Origin: an uncultured Chlamydiae bacterium
GTDB taxonomy: Bacteria > Chlamydiota > Chlamydiia > Chlamydiales > SM23-39
Direction: 5' to 3'
Assembly (NCBI GenBank): GCA_903893545.1
Contig: CAITMJ010000002.1
Span: forward strand, 117,816 to 181,815
Length of the DNA: 64,000 nt
A model generated the notes under the pieces. That model was not told the origin of the DNA, did no database searches, and worked only from the letters and a program-made list of their open reading frames with translations. Positions 52,194-60,863 of the stretch are shown here, one piece after another. Every line of letters begins with the position of its first letter. Within the stretch, counting starts at the first letter, position 1. A program made the translations under genes and the position numbers.

Positions 52194-53074
52194 TGGATTT
52201 CCTCTTTTCGGCTAAGAGACCACTGCCCATTCCATCGATACACATCGATTGTGAGTTTCTGATCGTCGATCTCTAGGACGTTGAATGATCCATGTTCTCG
52301 ATCTGTAGAGCAGCCGCTGTCGAGAATTACAGGCAGTCCGCTCGGCTGCAGGTTCGCGATGGTGTGCCGGTGGGAGTGTCCGTGGAGATAGGCTTTGATC
52401 CGTCGTTCTTTTCGTAAAAAGTTCTCAAGCACAGGTCCTCGAATCAAATTGTGGCGAGGGATGTCGTTTTGAAAGAAGGGGTAGTGATTGAAAAGGAGAA
52501 TCGAGGCATCCATCGGCAAAAGAGAGCAAACTTCTTCGAGAAAAGCTTCCTGTTTTTCTGAGAATAAGCCGGTAGAAGAGTAGAGATTGGTCGCAGGGGC
52601 TGTATCGAGGGCGATGATCCACCAATGAGGGGAGAGTCTGTGCGCTTCGATCCCGTGGTCTTTAAGGGTGAAAAAATCGGCCTTGTGTTGAATAGTTCGT
52701 TTGTTTGTGAAGTAGCGGTAAAAATGCTTTTGCCTCTCGGCAAGGCGCGTGTACTGATCGTGATTGCCGGGGATTGCAATCCATGGCGCAGGCAATTTTT
52801 TGACAAGACTTGCCGCAAGTGAGAATTCTTCTTTCAGAGAGGTTGTCGTCAAATCGCCGCCGAGTAAAATTCGGTCGATCTGAAAGGATTTTAACAACTT
52901 TGGCAAGGCGTTTAAAGGCTCGAGAGAAAACCTGTTTTTTCGAAAGAGAAGCCAATTGAGGTTACCCAAAAACCTCTTAGAGAAAAGGCGAAAGGGATTC
53001 CAAGTAATTTTTGTACAATGGAAATCGGAGATTTGAACGAGCCTTAAGGGTGCCATGCAGAGGCATGATAGCAC
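52181..53074 (-). CDS. Calcineurin-like metallophosphoesterase
   Basis: All five metal-binding motifs are present: DFH at 17-19, GGDLTT near 73, GNHDQ near 103, LFNHYP, and GHSHRH near 231. Members hydrolyse phosphomonoesters, diesters or pyrophosphates. The lipid A enzyme LpxG of Chlamydia belongs here, and this gene may be related, but the assignment cannot be made from the motifs. The start is GTG at 53072-53074 with AGGGGA upstream; an ATG six codons later has no ribosome-binding site. It is flanked by a basic small protein 9 nt upstream and by ykgJ downstream (overlap). Confidence 0.88.
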   Translation of the reverse strand: MLSCLCMAPLRLVQISDFHCTKITWNPFRLFSKRFLGNLNWLLFRKNRFSLEPLNALPKLLKSFQIDRILLGGDLTTTSLKEEFSLAASLVKKLPAPWIAIPGNHDQYTRLAERQKHFYRYFTNKRTIQHKADFFTLKDHGIEAHRLSPHWWIIALDTAPATNLYSSTGLFSEKQEAFLEEVCSLLPMDASILLFNHYPFFQNDIPRHNLIRGPVLENFLRKERRIKAYLHGHSHRHTIANLQPSGLPVILDSGCSTDREHGSFNVLEIDDQKLTIDVYRWNGQWSLSRKEEIQWTR

Positions 53075-53083
53075 CCAATTCCC

Positions 53084-53395
53084 CTAAATGCGAGGGGTTT
53101 TTTTTGAGGTTTTTCTAGCTCCAGATTTTTGTTTTCCCTGATTGGATTTGTCGAAGATAGGGACTCGATGCTTCATTTTTCTATTTTTCTCTTCTGGCGT
53201 TCTAGGAGTGGCGGGTCTTTTTCTTCGAGCGGAGGCCATTTTTTCTTTGGCCTGCTTTTTGATCTGGCGCTCTGTTTGCTTTCTCTCATAAGGAGAATTA
53301 TTCTGCTCCCAAGCCTCTTCTTCTGCTTCTTCTCTCTTGGCGGAGCGGATGACTTGGCGATTTAGTTTTTTAATATGATGGGGCAGGTCTTTCAT
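53084..53395 (-). CDS. Small highly basic protein, 103 aa
   Basis: About 30% Lys plus Arg, rich in Glu and Gln, and no hydrophobic core, so it is probably disordered or helical with nucleic-acid-binding potential (MASARRKRPATPRTP; RQIKKQAKEK). It ends 9 nt before the phosphoesterase start, forming an operon. No family is recognised. Could bind RNA or ribosomes, by composition only. Confidence 0.6.
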   Translation of the reverse strand: MKDLPHHIKKLNRQVIRSAKREEAEEEAWEQNNSPYERKQTERQIKKQAKEKMASARRKRPATPRTPEEKNRKMKHRVPIFDKSNQGKQKSGARKTSKKTPRI

Positions 53396-53462
53396 AAGAT
53401 GTAATCTCCTGACCTCATTATATAATTAAAACTATTTTAAATAGTACTATTTATTATAATGA

Positions 53463-54689
53463 TTAGAAATCAAATCGACCTGTGATTGTTAACCCGTGGA
53501 GATAGAGTTCGTTAGAAGCTGCGCTTGTTCTTGTCAGGGTGTCGTCTAAGAGCTTGCGCATCATGTTTTGCGACCAGAAGAGCATAAAATCATAATCGGC
53601 CGAAAAATCGATGTGGAAGTCTCTATCAGAGAGGTACATCCCCCAGCCGAAGCCAAGACCTAGCTCTGCCATTGGTCGTAGGCAGTTATAGTTTGAGTAA
53701 GAGACGGAGTAAGGGCCCTCATTAAAGGAGACGGAAGCGACGTCTTCTCTATGGACAATGCTTGTATAGCTAGTGAAAAGTAAGCTTCCGGCCAGGCCAC
53801 CCTCGAATCTAAAGCCCATAGGAAGAAGGCAATAGCTGTCGAGACCAACTCTTGGGCCGATCGACCAGGAGTTGGAATGGCTTCTCGATCCAATGGGTTG
53901 CGTGGCCAGGTTGCTCAGCATCGAAGCATTTTCTGTCAGTTTAACGATCATCGATTGGCGGATCAAAGCGATGCGAAGACCGGCAGAGGGAGACATCGTA
54001 ATGCGGCGCGCCTCATAGAAGGGGCGGCTGGCGACAAAGTCCAAGAGATCGACGCCGATTTTCCAAAGCGATGAAACGGCAGGGCCAGAAAGAGCTAAGC
54101 CTGCTGCAGTTTTTTGTAAGAACCAATCGTTGACAGCCCATACGGCTGTTCCATTTTCTGCAGTTCCGATCGACACGCCGGCTGTCGGTAACGTATAGGC
54201 CAAATTAGCGCCGCTATCCGTAGTATTAGTTCCGCGGTATCTCGTGTAGTCTACGCGATAAACCGACTCTTGATCGACGACTGCGCCGCAGCCAATTTTA
54301 AATCCGACTTTATAATTCGATGTTTGAAAAAGAGTATCTGTCGTCTGTGCAGAATAAAGAGTTCCCGAGCTCAATACGCCGCTCGATGCGATCGTCAATC
54401 CTTCTTCTCCTGCATACCAATAGATCAGCGACGCATCGAAAAATGAAGTGGTATCCGATGGGCGATATTTGAAACTCTTAGGAGTCACGTCGAAAGCCGC
54501 GCGCGCGTTGTAAGCGGGGCAGTACTTGTTTTCTAAAGGCTCACCTTGCAGGTAGTGATCAACGGGAGCTGGAGGTGCTTTTTGAACCGCTGGAGCGGGA
54601 GTTTTTTGCGTCGGAGTTTGAGTGATCAGGGATTCTTCAGAGAAAGCGGAGAGGCTCAAGGCAAGAAGTACACAGGTTATTGATTTCAT
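53463..54689 (-). CDS. Major-outer-membrane-protein-like porin
   Basis: A signal peptide (MKSITCVLLALSLSAFSEES) and a Pro/Thr/Lys-rich linker are followed by barrel strands starting TSFFDASLIYWYAGEEGL. The sequence ends with the aromatic TITGRFDF. Size (408 aa), and the early W/Y-rich SLIYW signature resemble the Lpg1974/MOMP-like porin family found in several copies in environmental chlamydiae. The few Cys residues contrast with Chlamydia MOMP, which is disulfide cross-linked. GGTGG lies upstream of the ATG. The GT9 gene ends 42 nt before it. Confidence 0.8.
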   Translation of the reverse strand: MKSITCVLLALSLSAFSEESLITQTPTQKTPAPAVQKAPPAPVDHYLQGEPLENKYCPAYNARAAFDVTPKSFKYRPSDTTSFFDASLIYWYAGEEGLTIASSGVLSSGTLYSAQTTDTLFQTSNYKVGFKIGCGAVVDQESVYRVDYTRYRGTNTTDSGANLAYTLPTAGVSIGTAENGTAVWAVNDWFLQKTAAGLALSGPAVSSLWKIGVDLLDFVASRPFYEARRITMSPSAGLRIALIRQSMIVKLTENASMLSNLATQPIGSRSHSNSWSIGPRVGLDSYCLLPMGFRFEGGLAGSLLFTSYTSIVHREDVASVSFNEGPYSVSYSNYNCLRPMAELGLGFGWGMYLSDRDFHIDFSADYDFMLFWSQNMMRKLLDDTLTRTSAASNELYLHGLTITGRFDF

Positions 54690-54731
54690 AAAACCACCAT
54701 TTGATTGAGTTCTTGTTTAACAGGAAATTGT

Positions 54732-55619
54732 TTACTTAGCAATTTCATTTTTAAACTGACTATATACGCGGCTGACTGTGATGAATCTTTTCCAGTTGTG
54801 TCTTGTGAATTTTGTTTTTTCTGTCCAACAAGGAGGATGGGCAATAGCGCCTTGACGCCAACCTGGTCTCCACAAGGCAAGATGGCGTAAACTCTCTCCG
54901 ATAATCAAAGTGGGCAGCCCTAAATTCGATGCGAGATGGCCGGGGCCTGAATCATTGCCGATCAAACAGTTCGATTCGTACAAAAATTCTGCCAAAGAAG
55001 AGAGCGTTGGAAAGAGGGGAGAGTTCCAGAGAGGCGCTTCCTCTGGCGGGGCGATAAAGATTGGATCTAACCCCGCTTTTATGAGTTTATCTTTGAGTTT
55101 TAAGAAAGAAGTTTTCGGCCAGTTTTTCTCTTCAGCCGTGCTCGTGGGATGAATGGCGATTCTCTTCTCAAACTTGCCAAAGTGCAAATGAGAAGGGGGA
55201 GTGAGGCCATTTTCAAGCGTTGGCGTCGGCCCCGAAAATAGCGTCTCTACTCCTCTTCGGATATTTTCTGCCATGCAAACGTCTCGGTCGAACTGCACAT
55301 CGAGCAAAGGGCGAAGAGGGCCGTGCTTAGACGGAACATGGGCGCCGTAGAAAATATGCACCTCTTTTGCCAAGGAGCTGATCTTTTTTGCCTTGATCGT
55401 GTTGTCGTGCTGCAGGACAATGGCATCGAAGGGAGCAAACGTCTCTTCGATGTTTTCCGGTTGCGGCCGAAATTCAAATCCAGGGAACCAGTTTGCAAAA
55501 GAGAGAAGGGGATTAGAAAAGGTGACGACATCGTGGCCGAGGCGGCGCAAATGGAACGCCGCGATCTGCATTAAAAGACCATCGCCGATTCCAGATGCGC
55601 AAACGATTGCAAATTTCAT
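54732..55619 (-). CDS. Glycosyltransferase family 9 (heptosyltransferase-like)
   Basis: The 295-residue protein has the GT9 architecture: N-terminal FAIVCASGIGDGLLMQIAAF for the acceptor domain, IAIHPTSTAEEKNWP before the donor domain, and the hallmark IGNDSGPGHLASNLGLPTL that binds the nucleotide sugar. Family members add ADP-heptose or similar sugars to the LPS core. Chlamydiae usually have no heptose core, so the acceptor is uncertain. It sits 11 nt after the glycosidase-like gene and 42 nt before the porin gene. Confidence 0.88.
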   Translation of the reverse strand: MKFAIVCASGIGDGLLMQIAAFHLRRLGHDVVTFSNPLLSFANWFPGFEFRPQPENIEETFAPFDAIVLQHDNTIKAKKISSLAKEVHIFYGAHVPSKHGPLRPLLDVQFDRDVCMAENIRRGVETLFSGPTPTLENGLTPPSHLHFGKFEKRIAIHPTSTAEEKNWPKTSFLKLKDKLIKAGLDPIFIAPPEEAPLWNSPLFPTLSSLAEFLYESNCLIGNDSGPGHLASNLGLPTLIIGESLRHLALWRPGWRQGAIAHPPCWTEKTKFTRHNWKRFITVSRVYSQFKNEIAK

Positions 55620-55630
55620 GACTTTTGAGA

Positions 55631-57379
55631 TTATTGCATAGATTGGAAAATTTTAGGCTGAAAAAGAATGAGCTGTGCGGTGTAGGGTTCTGCATTGAGG
55701 ATAAAAAACGAAGAGCTCTGTGTTTTTTCGATCGATTGCCCCGTATAAAGATCGATGGCAGAAGTGCAGACGTAATCGGAAGATTCTAGCACCTCTGAAG
55801 CCTTTGTCTTTGAAAAGTTGGCAGCGAAAATGGCGGTATATCCCGTATCGGCTAAGCGATAGCGGAGAAGAAAAAGCCCCTTGCTGTCGACAGACGGCAC
55901 ATCGATGAGTTCAGCCCTTGCTAAAGAGATGTCTCTCCTTGTCCGCAAAATGCGCTTTAACTGAGAGGCAAAGGATTGGGCATTGCCGAGCTGGACCGGG
56001 ATCGAAGCGTAGAGGGTTTCTTCCGGTTCTAAAAGATTAAAGGGACCCGATGCGCCTAGAAGATCGCCTACGTTGCAGGCAAACGCCCCCGGCTGCCAGG
56101 CGAAAAATTTCGCAAGGAGCACATGCAGCTCTAGCAACTGCTCTCTTTTTTTATGGAGATCTGGAACGCAGTTATAGCAGGCGGTTATCCAGGACAAAGA
56201 AGAGGTGAGCCCAGCAAGTCGGTCTTTATCTCCGCGAAGAAGCCTTGTTCGGAGCTCTTCTTCCGTCAATTTTTCAAAGTTGCATGGCGCCTGTTTAAAC
56301 GGCTCTAATGCATGGATGAGCCGTTTTGGCTGTACCTTCGCATCGAGAAGAAGCCGATAGGTGAGGCGGAGAACTTCTGCATCGCTTGCGATGAGTGCAT
56401 GCACCGCTGACATCGGCGTTAAATGGTCGTATAAAAGGTCGCTAGTTTGATTGGTAAAAGAGTCGATGCCGCCCTTGCAGCGGGCCGCGGTATATCCTTT
56501 TAATTTTCGCACCGTCAAACTCAATGTTTCGCGGGCATTTGGGGGGATATCGGCATCGATCTGTAAAATCGGCTGGCAAAGATTGTAAATCGAGTGGATC
56601 GCATCGCCGGCGGCGAGCCTTTCGCTGGCAAAGGTGGGACTTAGCCAATTGAGCTTAGGATGTCCCTTGTCGTCGTGCAAATAGATCCAACGGCGCATAG
56701 CTCCATCAGCGCATCGGATGCATTCTGTCGCATTCCAATGGCTTAATTTTACATACGGCTCAAACTCTTCTGGAACATATCCTTTCTCTTTCAACTTTTG
56801 GAGCATCAGCCACGGAATATTTGCTCCGAGCGCACTGCGCGGGATCTCGGGGAGCATCCCCCAATCTTTTTCTGGGATCTCGATCAGCGAATAGAGGCCC
56901 GGATACGAGCCGATATTTTTAAGCGCGAGCGCAAAATCAATTCCCTTGCCCGTCGTGCTCCCAACGAGAGATCCGATGAAATGCATCTCTTTTTTCATCG
57001 CATTAGACACGAGCTTGCCATAGTCTTGGTCGGTCCCGTATTTGGGGTCGATCTGCAAAGAGATAGGCGTTTTTAGCCCTTTTAACTCAACGCCATCAAA
57101 TCCAATGAGAGAGAGGCACTCCCAAAGCGACTCTTTGCTTAAAGAAGAGAGAAGGGAGCTTTCCTTCGTTCTAAGATCAGCCAAATCGACGATGAGCCAG
57201 TTTGCTGATCTTCGAAGAAGATCATCTGTTCTTGGGGATGCTGACGGGGGCGGCTGTTTTGCGATTAGCGGGGCGTAGAGTTTTGAGAAACTCTCTGCCT
57301 GAAAGAGCATGGAATCGCTTTCTGTCACAGCAAAGAGAGAAAAGGGGAGTAATAGAAGCCACCACATAGACTTTTCCAT
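55631..57379 (-). CDS. Exported protein resembling GH13 glycosidases, catalytic residues uncertain
   Basis: The chosen ATG (57377-57379) gives a signal peptide (MEKSMWWLLLLPFSLFA); ATGs at 57403 and 57367 are alternatives and are all inside or next to a hairpin. The body has GH13-like elements: FDGVELKGL, LNWLSPTFASERLAAGDAIHSIY, a helical middle, and a C-terminal segment typical of amylase/trehalose-synthase types (ILRTRRDISLARAELIDV, then LLRYRLADTGYTAIFAANF). The usual invariant Asp-Glu-Asp motifs are not clearly seen, so it may be a degenerate, non-catalytic barrel. It follows the groEL paralogue and precedes GT9 by 11 nt. Function unknown; sugar binding is inferred. Confidence 0.6.
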   Translation of the reverse strand: MEKSMWWLLLLPFSLFAVTESDSMLFQAESFSKLYAPLIAKQPPPSASPRTDDLLRRSANWLIVDLADLRTKESSLLSSLSKESLWECLSLIGFDGVELKGLKTPISLQIDPKYGTDQDYGKLVSNAMKKEMHFIGSLVGSTTGKGIDFALALKNIGSYPGLYSLIEIPEKDWGMLPEIPRSALGANIPWLMLQKLKEKGYVPEEFEPYVKLSHWNATECIRCADGAMRRWIYLHDDKGHPKLNWLSPTFASERLAAGDAIHSIYNLCQPILQIDADIPPNARETLSLTVRKLKGYTAARCKGGIDSFTNQTSDLLYDHLTPMSAVHALIASDAEVLRLTYRLLLDAKVQPKRLIHALEPFKQAPCNFEKLTEEELRTRLLRGDKDRLAGLTSSLSWITACYNCVPDLHKKREQLLELHVLLAKFFAWQPGAFACNVGDLLGASGPFNLLEPEETLYASIPVQLGNAQSFASQLKRILRTRRDISLARAELIDVPSVDSKGLFLLRYRLADTGYTAIFAANFSKTKASEVLESSDYVCTSAIDLYTGQSIEKTQSSSFFILNAEPYTAQLILFQPKIFQSMQ

Positions 57380-57400
57380 ACTTCCAAAGTATGGAAAAGT
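57368..57400 (-). promoter_or_regulatory. Perfect 15-bp hairpin overlapping the translation start
   Basis: GACTTTTCCATACTT and AAGTATGGAAAAGTC (57368-57382 and 57386-57400) flank a 3-nt loop. The stem contains two of the candidate start codons of the glycosidase-like gene and its GGAAAAG ribosome-binding site, so the folded RNA would block initiation. It also lies 12 nt after the groEL paralogue stop. As there is no T-run it is not a clear terminator. Confidence 0.7.
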
Positions 57401-57412
57401 CAAGTCTGATGC

Positions 57413-59005
57413 TTATTTCGCGATCACTTCTTCTTCGTTGGCCATGAGGCACTCCGAGAGGAGGACCACGCCGGCGATAGAGACTGCGTAGATAAGGCTG
57501 TTTTTGACCACTTTTGCTGGATCGATCACGCCCGCCTTGAGAAGATCTTCCACTTTTTCGGTCACTGCGTTAAAGCCGCAATTTTTGCCTGCTCGGAGGA
57601 CTTCTTCGAGGAGAAGGGCGCCATCAAAGCCCGCGTTAAAGGCGATTTGTTTAAACGGGGCTTCGCACGCTTTGATCAAGATGGTAGCGCCGATCTCTTC
57701 TTCTTTACTGAGCTTCAAGTGCTCTTTTGTTTTTCTAGAGGAGTGGAGGAGCGCAATCCCGCCGCCGGCGACAATCCCCTCTTCGAGGGCCGCTTTTGTC
57801 GAACTTAAGCTATCTTCATACATCTGTTTTTTCTTCTTCAGTTCCGACTCAGTAGGCGCGCCCACTTTGATGACGGCAACGCCGCCTTGGAGCTTCGCTT
57901 TTCTCTCTTCGAGTTTTTCCCGATCGTAGCTGGAAGTAGCTGCTTTTATTTCGGCATCGATTTGAGCAATGCGTCCCTTGATCTCTTTAGAGGAGCCTTT
58001 TCCTCCGATGATGGTCGTTTTTTCTTTGCCGATGATCGCCGTGTCGCAACTTCCGAGAGAATCGATATCGGTATCGGCCAGATTCATCCCTTTTTCTTCA
58101 GAAATGAGCTCAGCGCCGGTCAAGACAGCTAAATCTTCGAGCATCGCTTTGCGGCGATCGCCAAACCCTGGAGCTTTGACCGCGGCTACTTTGAGCGTTC
58201 CTCGGAGTCTATTCATGACAAGAGTCGAAAGAGCATCCCCTTCGATATCATCGGCGATAATGATGAGTTCTGTGCCAGTGGTCGCTATATTTTGTAAGAT
58301 GGGCAAAATCTCTTGCGCGGAGCTGATTTTTTTATCTGTGATCAAGATTTGAGGATTTGTCATTTCGACGAGCATTTTCTCTGCATTTGTAGAGAAATAA
58401 GGGCTCACATAACCGCGGTCAAATTGCATCCCTTCGACAAATTCAACTCCCGTTTCGGTTCCTTTTCCCTCTTCGATGGTGATCACTCCTGACTTGCCAG
58501 CTCTTTGGAAGCATTCGGCGATTTTTTCCCCGATTTCGCCATTGCCGGAAGCCGAGACGGTTGCGATATTCCTTGTCTCTTGTGAACTTTTGATTTCGAT
58601 CGATAGCGCATCGATCTCTTGCAACACCGCTTCGAGCGCTTTATCCATTCCCCGTTTGATCGCAGTCGGATTGGCTCCAGAGGCGATATTTTTGACCCCT
58701 CCTTGCACAAGAGCGCGAAGGAGCACGATCCCGGTTGTCGTTCCATCGCCCGACTTTTCTTTGATCTTTGTGGCTACTTCTTTGGCAAGAGAGACACCCA
58801 TATTGAGGAAAGGATCTCTGAGCTCAAGATCATTGGCGATGCTATTGCCGTCGCTTGTAATCGTTGGAGAGCCCCAGGAAGATTGAAGACCTACATTTCT
58901 TCCGCGCGGTCCGAGCGTCATGGCGACGACTTCTGCGACTTGATCGATACCGTCTCGAAGAGCTTTGCGAGCTTCTTCTTCAAAGCGAAATTGTTTCGGT
59001 TTCAT
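57413..59005 (-). CDS. GroEL-like chaperonin paralogue without GGM tail
   Basis: A 530-residue chaperonin. The ATG at 59003-59005 has GGAG five bases upstream; the frame continues nine codons upstream from a TTG without support. The ATPase motifs VAMTLGPRGRNVGLQ and KSGDGTTTGIVLLRAL are intact, with the apical domain RGYVSPYFSTN and equatorial part EEGIVAGGGIALLH. The C-terminus ends EEEVIAK in place of the GGM repeat. No groES is adjacent. Chlamydiae carry two extra divergent GroEL-like proteins (GroEL2, GroEL3), and this is likely one, but which cannot be told by eye. It is downstream of nadC by 30 nt and in the same leftward run. Confidence 0.9.
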   Translation of the reverse strand: MKPKQFRFEEEARKALRDGIDQVAEVVAMTLGPRGRNVGLQSSWGSPTITSDGNSIANDLELRDPFLNMGVSLAKEVATKIKEKSGDGTTTGIVLLRALVQGGVKNIASGANPTAIKRGMDKALEAVLQEIDALSIEIKSSQETRNIATVSASGNGEIGEKIAECFQRAGKSGVITIEEGKGTETGVEFVEGMQFDRGYVSPYFSTNAEKMLVEMTNPQILITDKKISSAQEILPILQNIATTGTELIIIADDIEGDALSTLVMNRLRGTLKVAAVKAPGFGDRRKAMLEDLAVLTGAELISEEKGMNLADTDIDSLGSCDTAIIGKEKTTIIGGKGSSKEIKGRIAQIDAEIKAATSSYDREKLEERKAKLQGGVAVIKVGAPTESELKKKKQMYEDSLSSTKAALEEGIVAGGGIALLHSSRKTKEHLKLSKEEEIGATILIKACEAPFKQIAFNAGFDGALLLEEVLRAGKNCGFNAVTEKVEDLLKAGVIDPAKVVKNSLIYAVSIAGVVLLSECLMANEEEVIAK

Positions 59006-59035
59006 GAGATCTCCATATTTTAAGTGTTGCAAACA

Positions 59036-59863
59036 TCATAACTTAGGACGAATTCGAAAAGCAATATCCAACGCGCGCGCAGAATGGGTCAAAGCTCCAA
59101 TGGAAATTCCATCGACGCCTGTTTTTGCATACTCTTCGATCGTCTCCAATCGAATGCCGCCAGAAGCTTCGAGAAACGCTCTTCCCTTTGTAAACTCGAC
59201 GCATTCTCTCACTTTTTCTACGCTCATATTGTCGAGTAAAACCGCATCGACGCCAAGATCGAGCGCGATTGTCAAATCCTCCATTGATTCAACCTCGATT
59301 TCGATTTTCTGATTGGGAAAACATTCTTTTGTCCGCCGAATCGACTCAGGCAAAGGAACGAGGAAAAGGTGATTGTTTTTAATCAGGATCTGATCGGCTA
59401 AATGCTTCCGATGATTCGTACCGCCGCCGATCCTGACCGCATATTTTTGGAGCTCCCGATATCCCGGCAAAGTTTTCCGCGTATCGAAGATCTTGCAGTG
59501 GGTTCCCCGTGTTTTTTCAACACAAAGAGCTGTGAGCGTTGCGATCCCAGAAAGATGTTGCAAAAGATTGAGCGCCGTTCGCTCTACGCTTAAAAGAACT
59601 CGCGCTGGCCCTACGAACGTCCCTAAACAAGCCCCTTTTTCGCAAAAGTCCCCATCAGATGCATGGAGCTCTGCAAGTACTTTAGGATCGCGTGCATGAA
59701 AAATTTGCGGTATAAATTTTAGCCCCGCGATCACGCCGGAGCTTTTTACAATGAGCTTGCCAACAGCTTCTAGCTCCTCTGGAATCGAGGCGATCGTCGT
59801 AATATCCTCATCGATACAATCTTCGAGAAAAGCTTTCTCAATGAGCTCTTGGAACAATTTCAA
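59036..59863 (-). CDS. nadC: Nicotinate-nucleotide pyrophosphorylase (quinolinate phosphoribosyltransferase)
   Basis: Makes nicotinate mononucleotide from quinolinate and PRPP. The 275-residue protein has DEDITT, RTALNLLQHLSGIATLT, FDTRKTLPGYRELQKYAVRIGG with the catalytic-site basic residues, NHRKHLADQILIKNNHL, IEIEVESMEDLTIAL and a closing ISIGALTHSARALDIAF. All family motifs are intact. The start is TTG at 59861-59863, overlapping the rsmI stop; a second TTG six bases later is better spaced from AAGGA. No nadA or nadB is near, so quinolinate must come from elsewhere (host). Confidence 0.93.
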   Translation of the reverse strand: MKLFQELIEKAFLEDCIDEDITTIASIPEELEAVGKLIVKSSGVIAGLKFIPQIFHARDPKVLAELHASDGDFCEKGACLGTFVGPARVLLSVERTALNLLQHLSGIATLTALCVEKTRGTHCKIFDTRKTLPGYRELQKYAVRIGGGTNHRKHLADQILIKNNHLFLVPLPESIRRTKECFPNQKIEIEVESMEDLTIALDLGVDAVLLDNMSVEKVRECVEFTKGRAFLEASGGIRLETIEEYAKTGVDGISIGALTHSARALDIAFRIRPKL

Positions 59864-60660
59864 TCCTTGTGAACAATTCGGTAAATTTCGCTTTTGGGCC
59901 GTTTCAACAAAGAAGCTGCCAACTTAATTGCCTCTTTTAAAGAAAGGCCGTGAAGCTCTTGCAGCAGTTCGATCAGTTCATCGAGAGGCATCTCTTCGCT
60001 GGGGAGTTTTCCACCCGCTAAAACCAAGCAAACCTCTCCCTTCACCCCTTTTTCGCGGAAATATCGCAATACCTCCCGTACAGGTCCCCGTTTGCACTCT
60101 TCGAACGTCTTTGTCATCTCCCTTGCCACGGCCACCTGCCGCTCAGGATCTACCCCGGCTAAATCCTCCAGCGTATCGATTAGCCGCTCTGGGCTCTCTA
60201 GAGCCACCGTCGTGCCTGGATACCCAAGGGCGGCCCTTAGCGCCTCCATCGGTTTTTTCGGAAGAAAGCCGATAAACTGAAAGCGGCTGCTATCGAACCC
60301 AGAGAGCAATAGCGCCATAATCGGGCTGCAAGCGCCGGGCACTGCCGTAAACGGCAATCCTTCCTGAATGCACGCCTGCACCAAAATCGACCCTGGGTCA
60401 TTTAAGCAAGGAGTTCCAGCGTCTGAGATCAGCGCGATTTCCGCCCCATCTCTTAGACGGCCTAAAATGACCTCTAAATTTTTTCGTTCGTTGAATTTAT
60501 GATAAGAATAGAGAGGTTTTTCGATGCCATAGTGATGCAGGAGAATAGAGCTTCTCCGGGTATCTTCGCATAAAATGGCATCGGCTTTTTTTAAGACTTC
60601 TATCGCCCGAAAGCTAATATCGCCTAAATGACCGATGGGAGTTGCAACGAGAGTTAACAT
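59860..60660 (-). CDS. rsmI: 16S rRNA 2'-O-methyltransferase
   Basis: RsmI methylates the ribose of C1402 in 16S rRNA. The 266-residue protein has the tetrapyrrole-methylase-like motifs: LVATPIGHLGDISFRAIEVL, ILCEDTRRS, LISDAGTPCLNDPG, the VPGACSPIMALLLSGF SAM loop, FIGFLPKK and VCLVLAGGK. Normal length. It overlaps nadC by 4 nt and heads the leftward run of six genes. tRNA-Cys lies 14 nt upstream on the same strand, so transcription may pass through it. Confidence 0.95.
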   Translation of the reverse strand: MLTLVATPIGHLGDISFRAIEVLKKADAILCEDTRRSSILLHHYGIEKPLYSYHKFNERKNLEVILGRLRDGAEIALISDAGTPCLNDPGSILVQACIQEGLPFTAVPGACSPIMALLLSGFDSSRFQFIGFLPKKPMEALRAALGYPGTTVALESPERLIDTLEDLAGVDPERQVAVAREMTKTFEECKRGPVREVLRYFREKGVKGEVCLVLAGGKLPSEEMPLDELIELLQELHGLSLKEAIKLAASLLKRPKSEIYRIVHKD

Positions 60661-60673
60661 AAAATACGTTCAA

Positions 60674-60744
60674 AGGTGGCACTCAGATTCGAACTGAGGA
60701 TGGGAGCTTTGCAGGCTCCTGCCTTACCACTTGGCCATGCCACC
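60674..60744 (-). tRNA. tRNA-Cys (GCA)
   Basis: On the minus strand: acceptor GGTGGCA/TGCCACC with U73 discriminator, the D-arm with AAGTGGTAAGGC, the anticodon arm GGAGC-CTGCAAA-GCTCC with anticodon GCA, and the T-arm CTCAG-TTCGAAT-CTGAG. 71 nt; CCA not encoded. U73 and GCA are the identity elements of tRNA-Cys. Confidence 0.94.
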
Positions 60745-60863
60745 AAAATCCAGTCGATTGTGCCTCAAAGGCCGTTAATCGGTCAATGAGAATTCTCGGC
60801 CGTTTCTAGTTTTTAATTGAGCGTTGTGATTAATTTTATTTTTGTTCATAATGCTCTGTCACA

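Noticed and set aside
52181..53074. Naming the phosphoesterase lpxG
   Set aside because: All motifs are generic for calcineurin-like enzymes, and no lipid A gene is adjacent.
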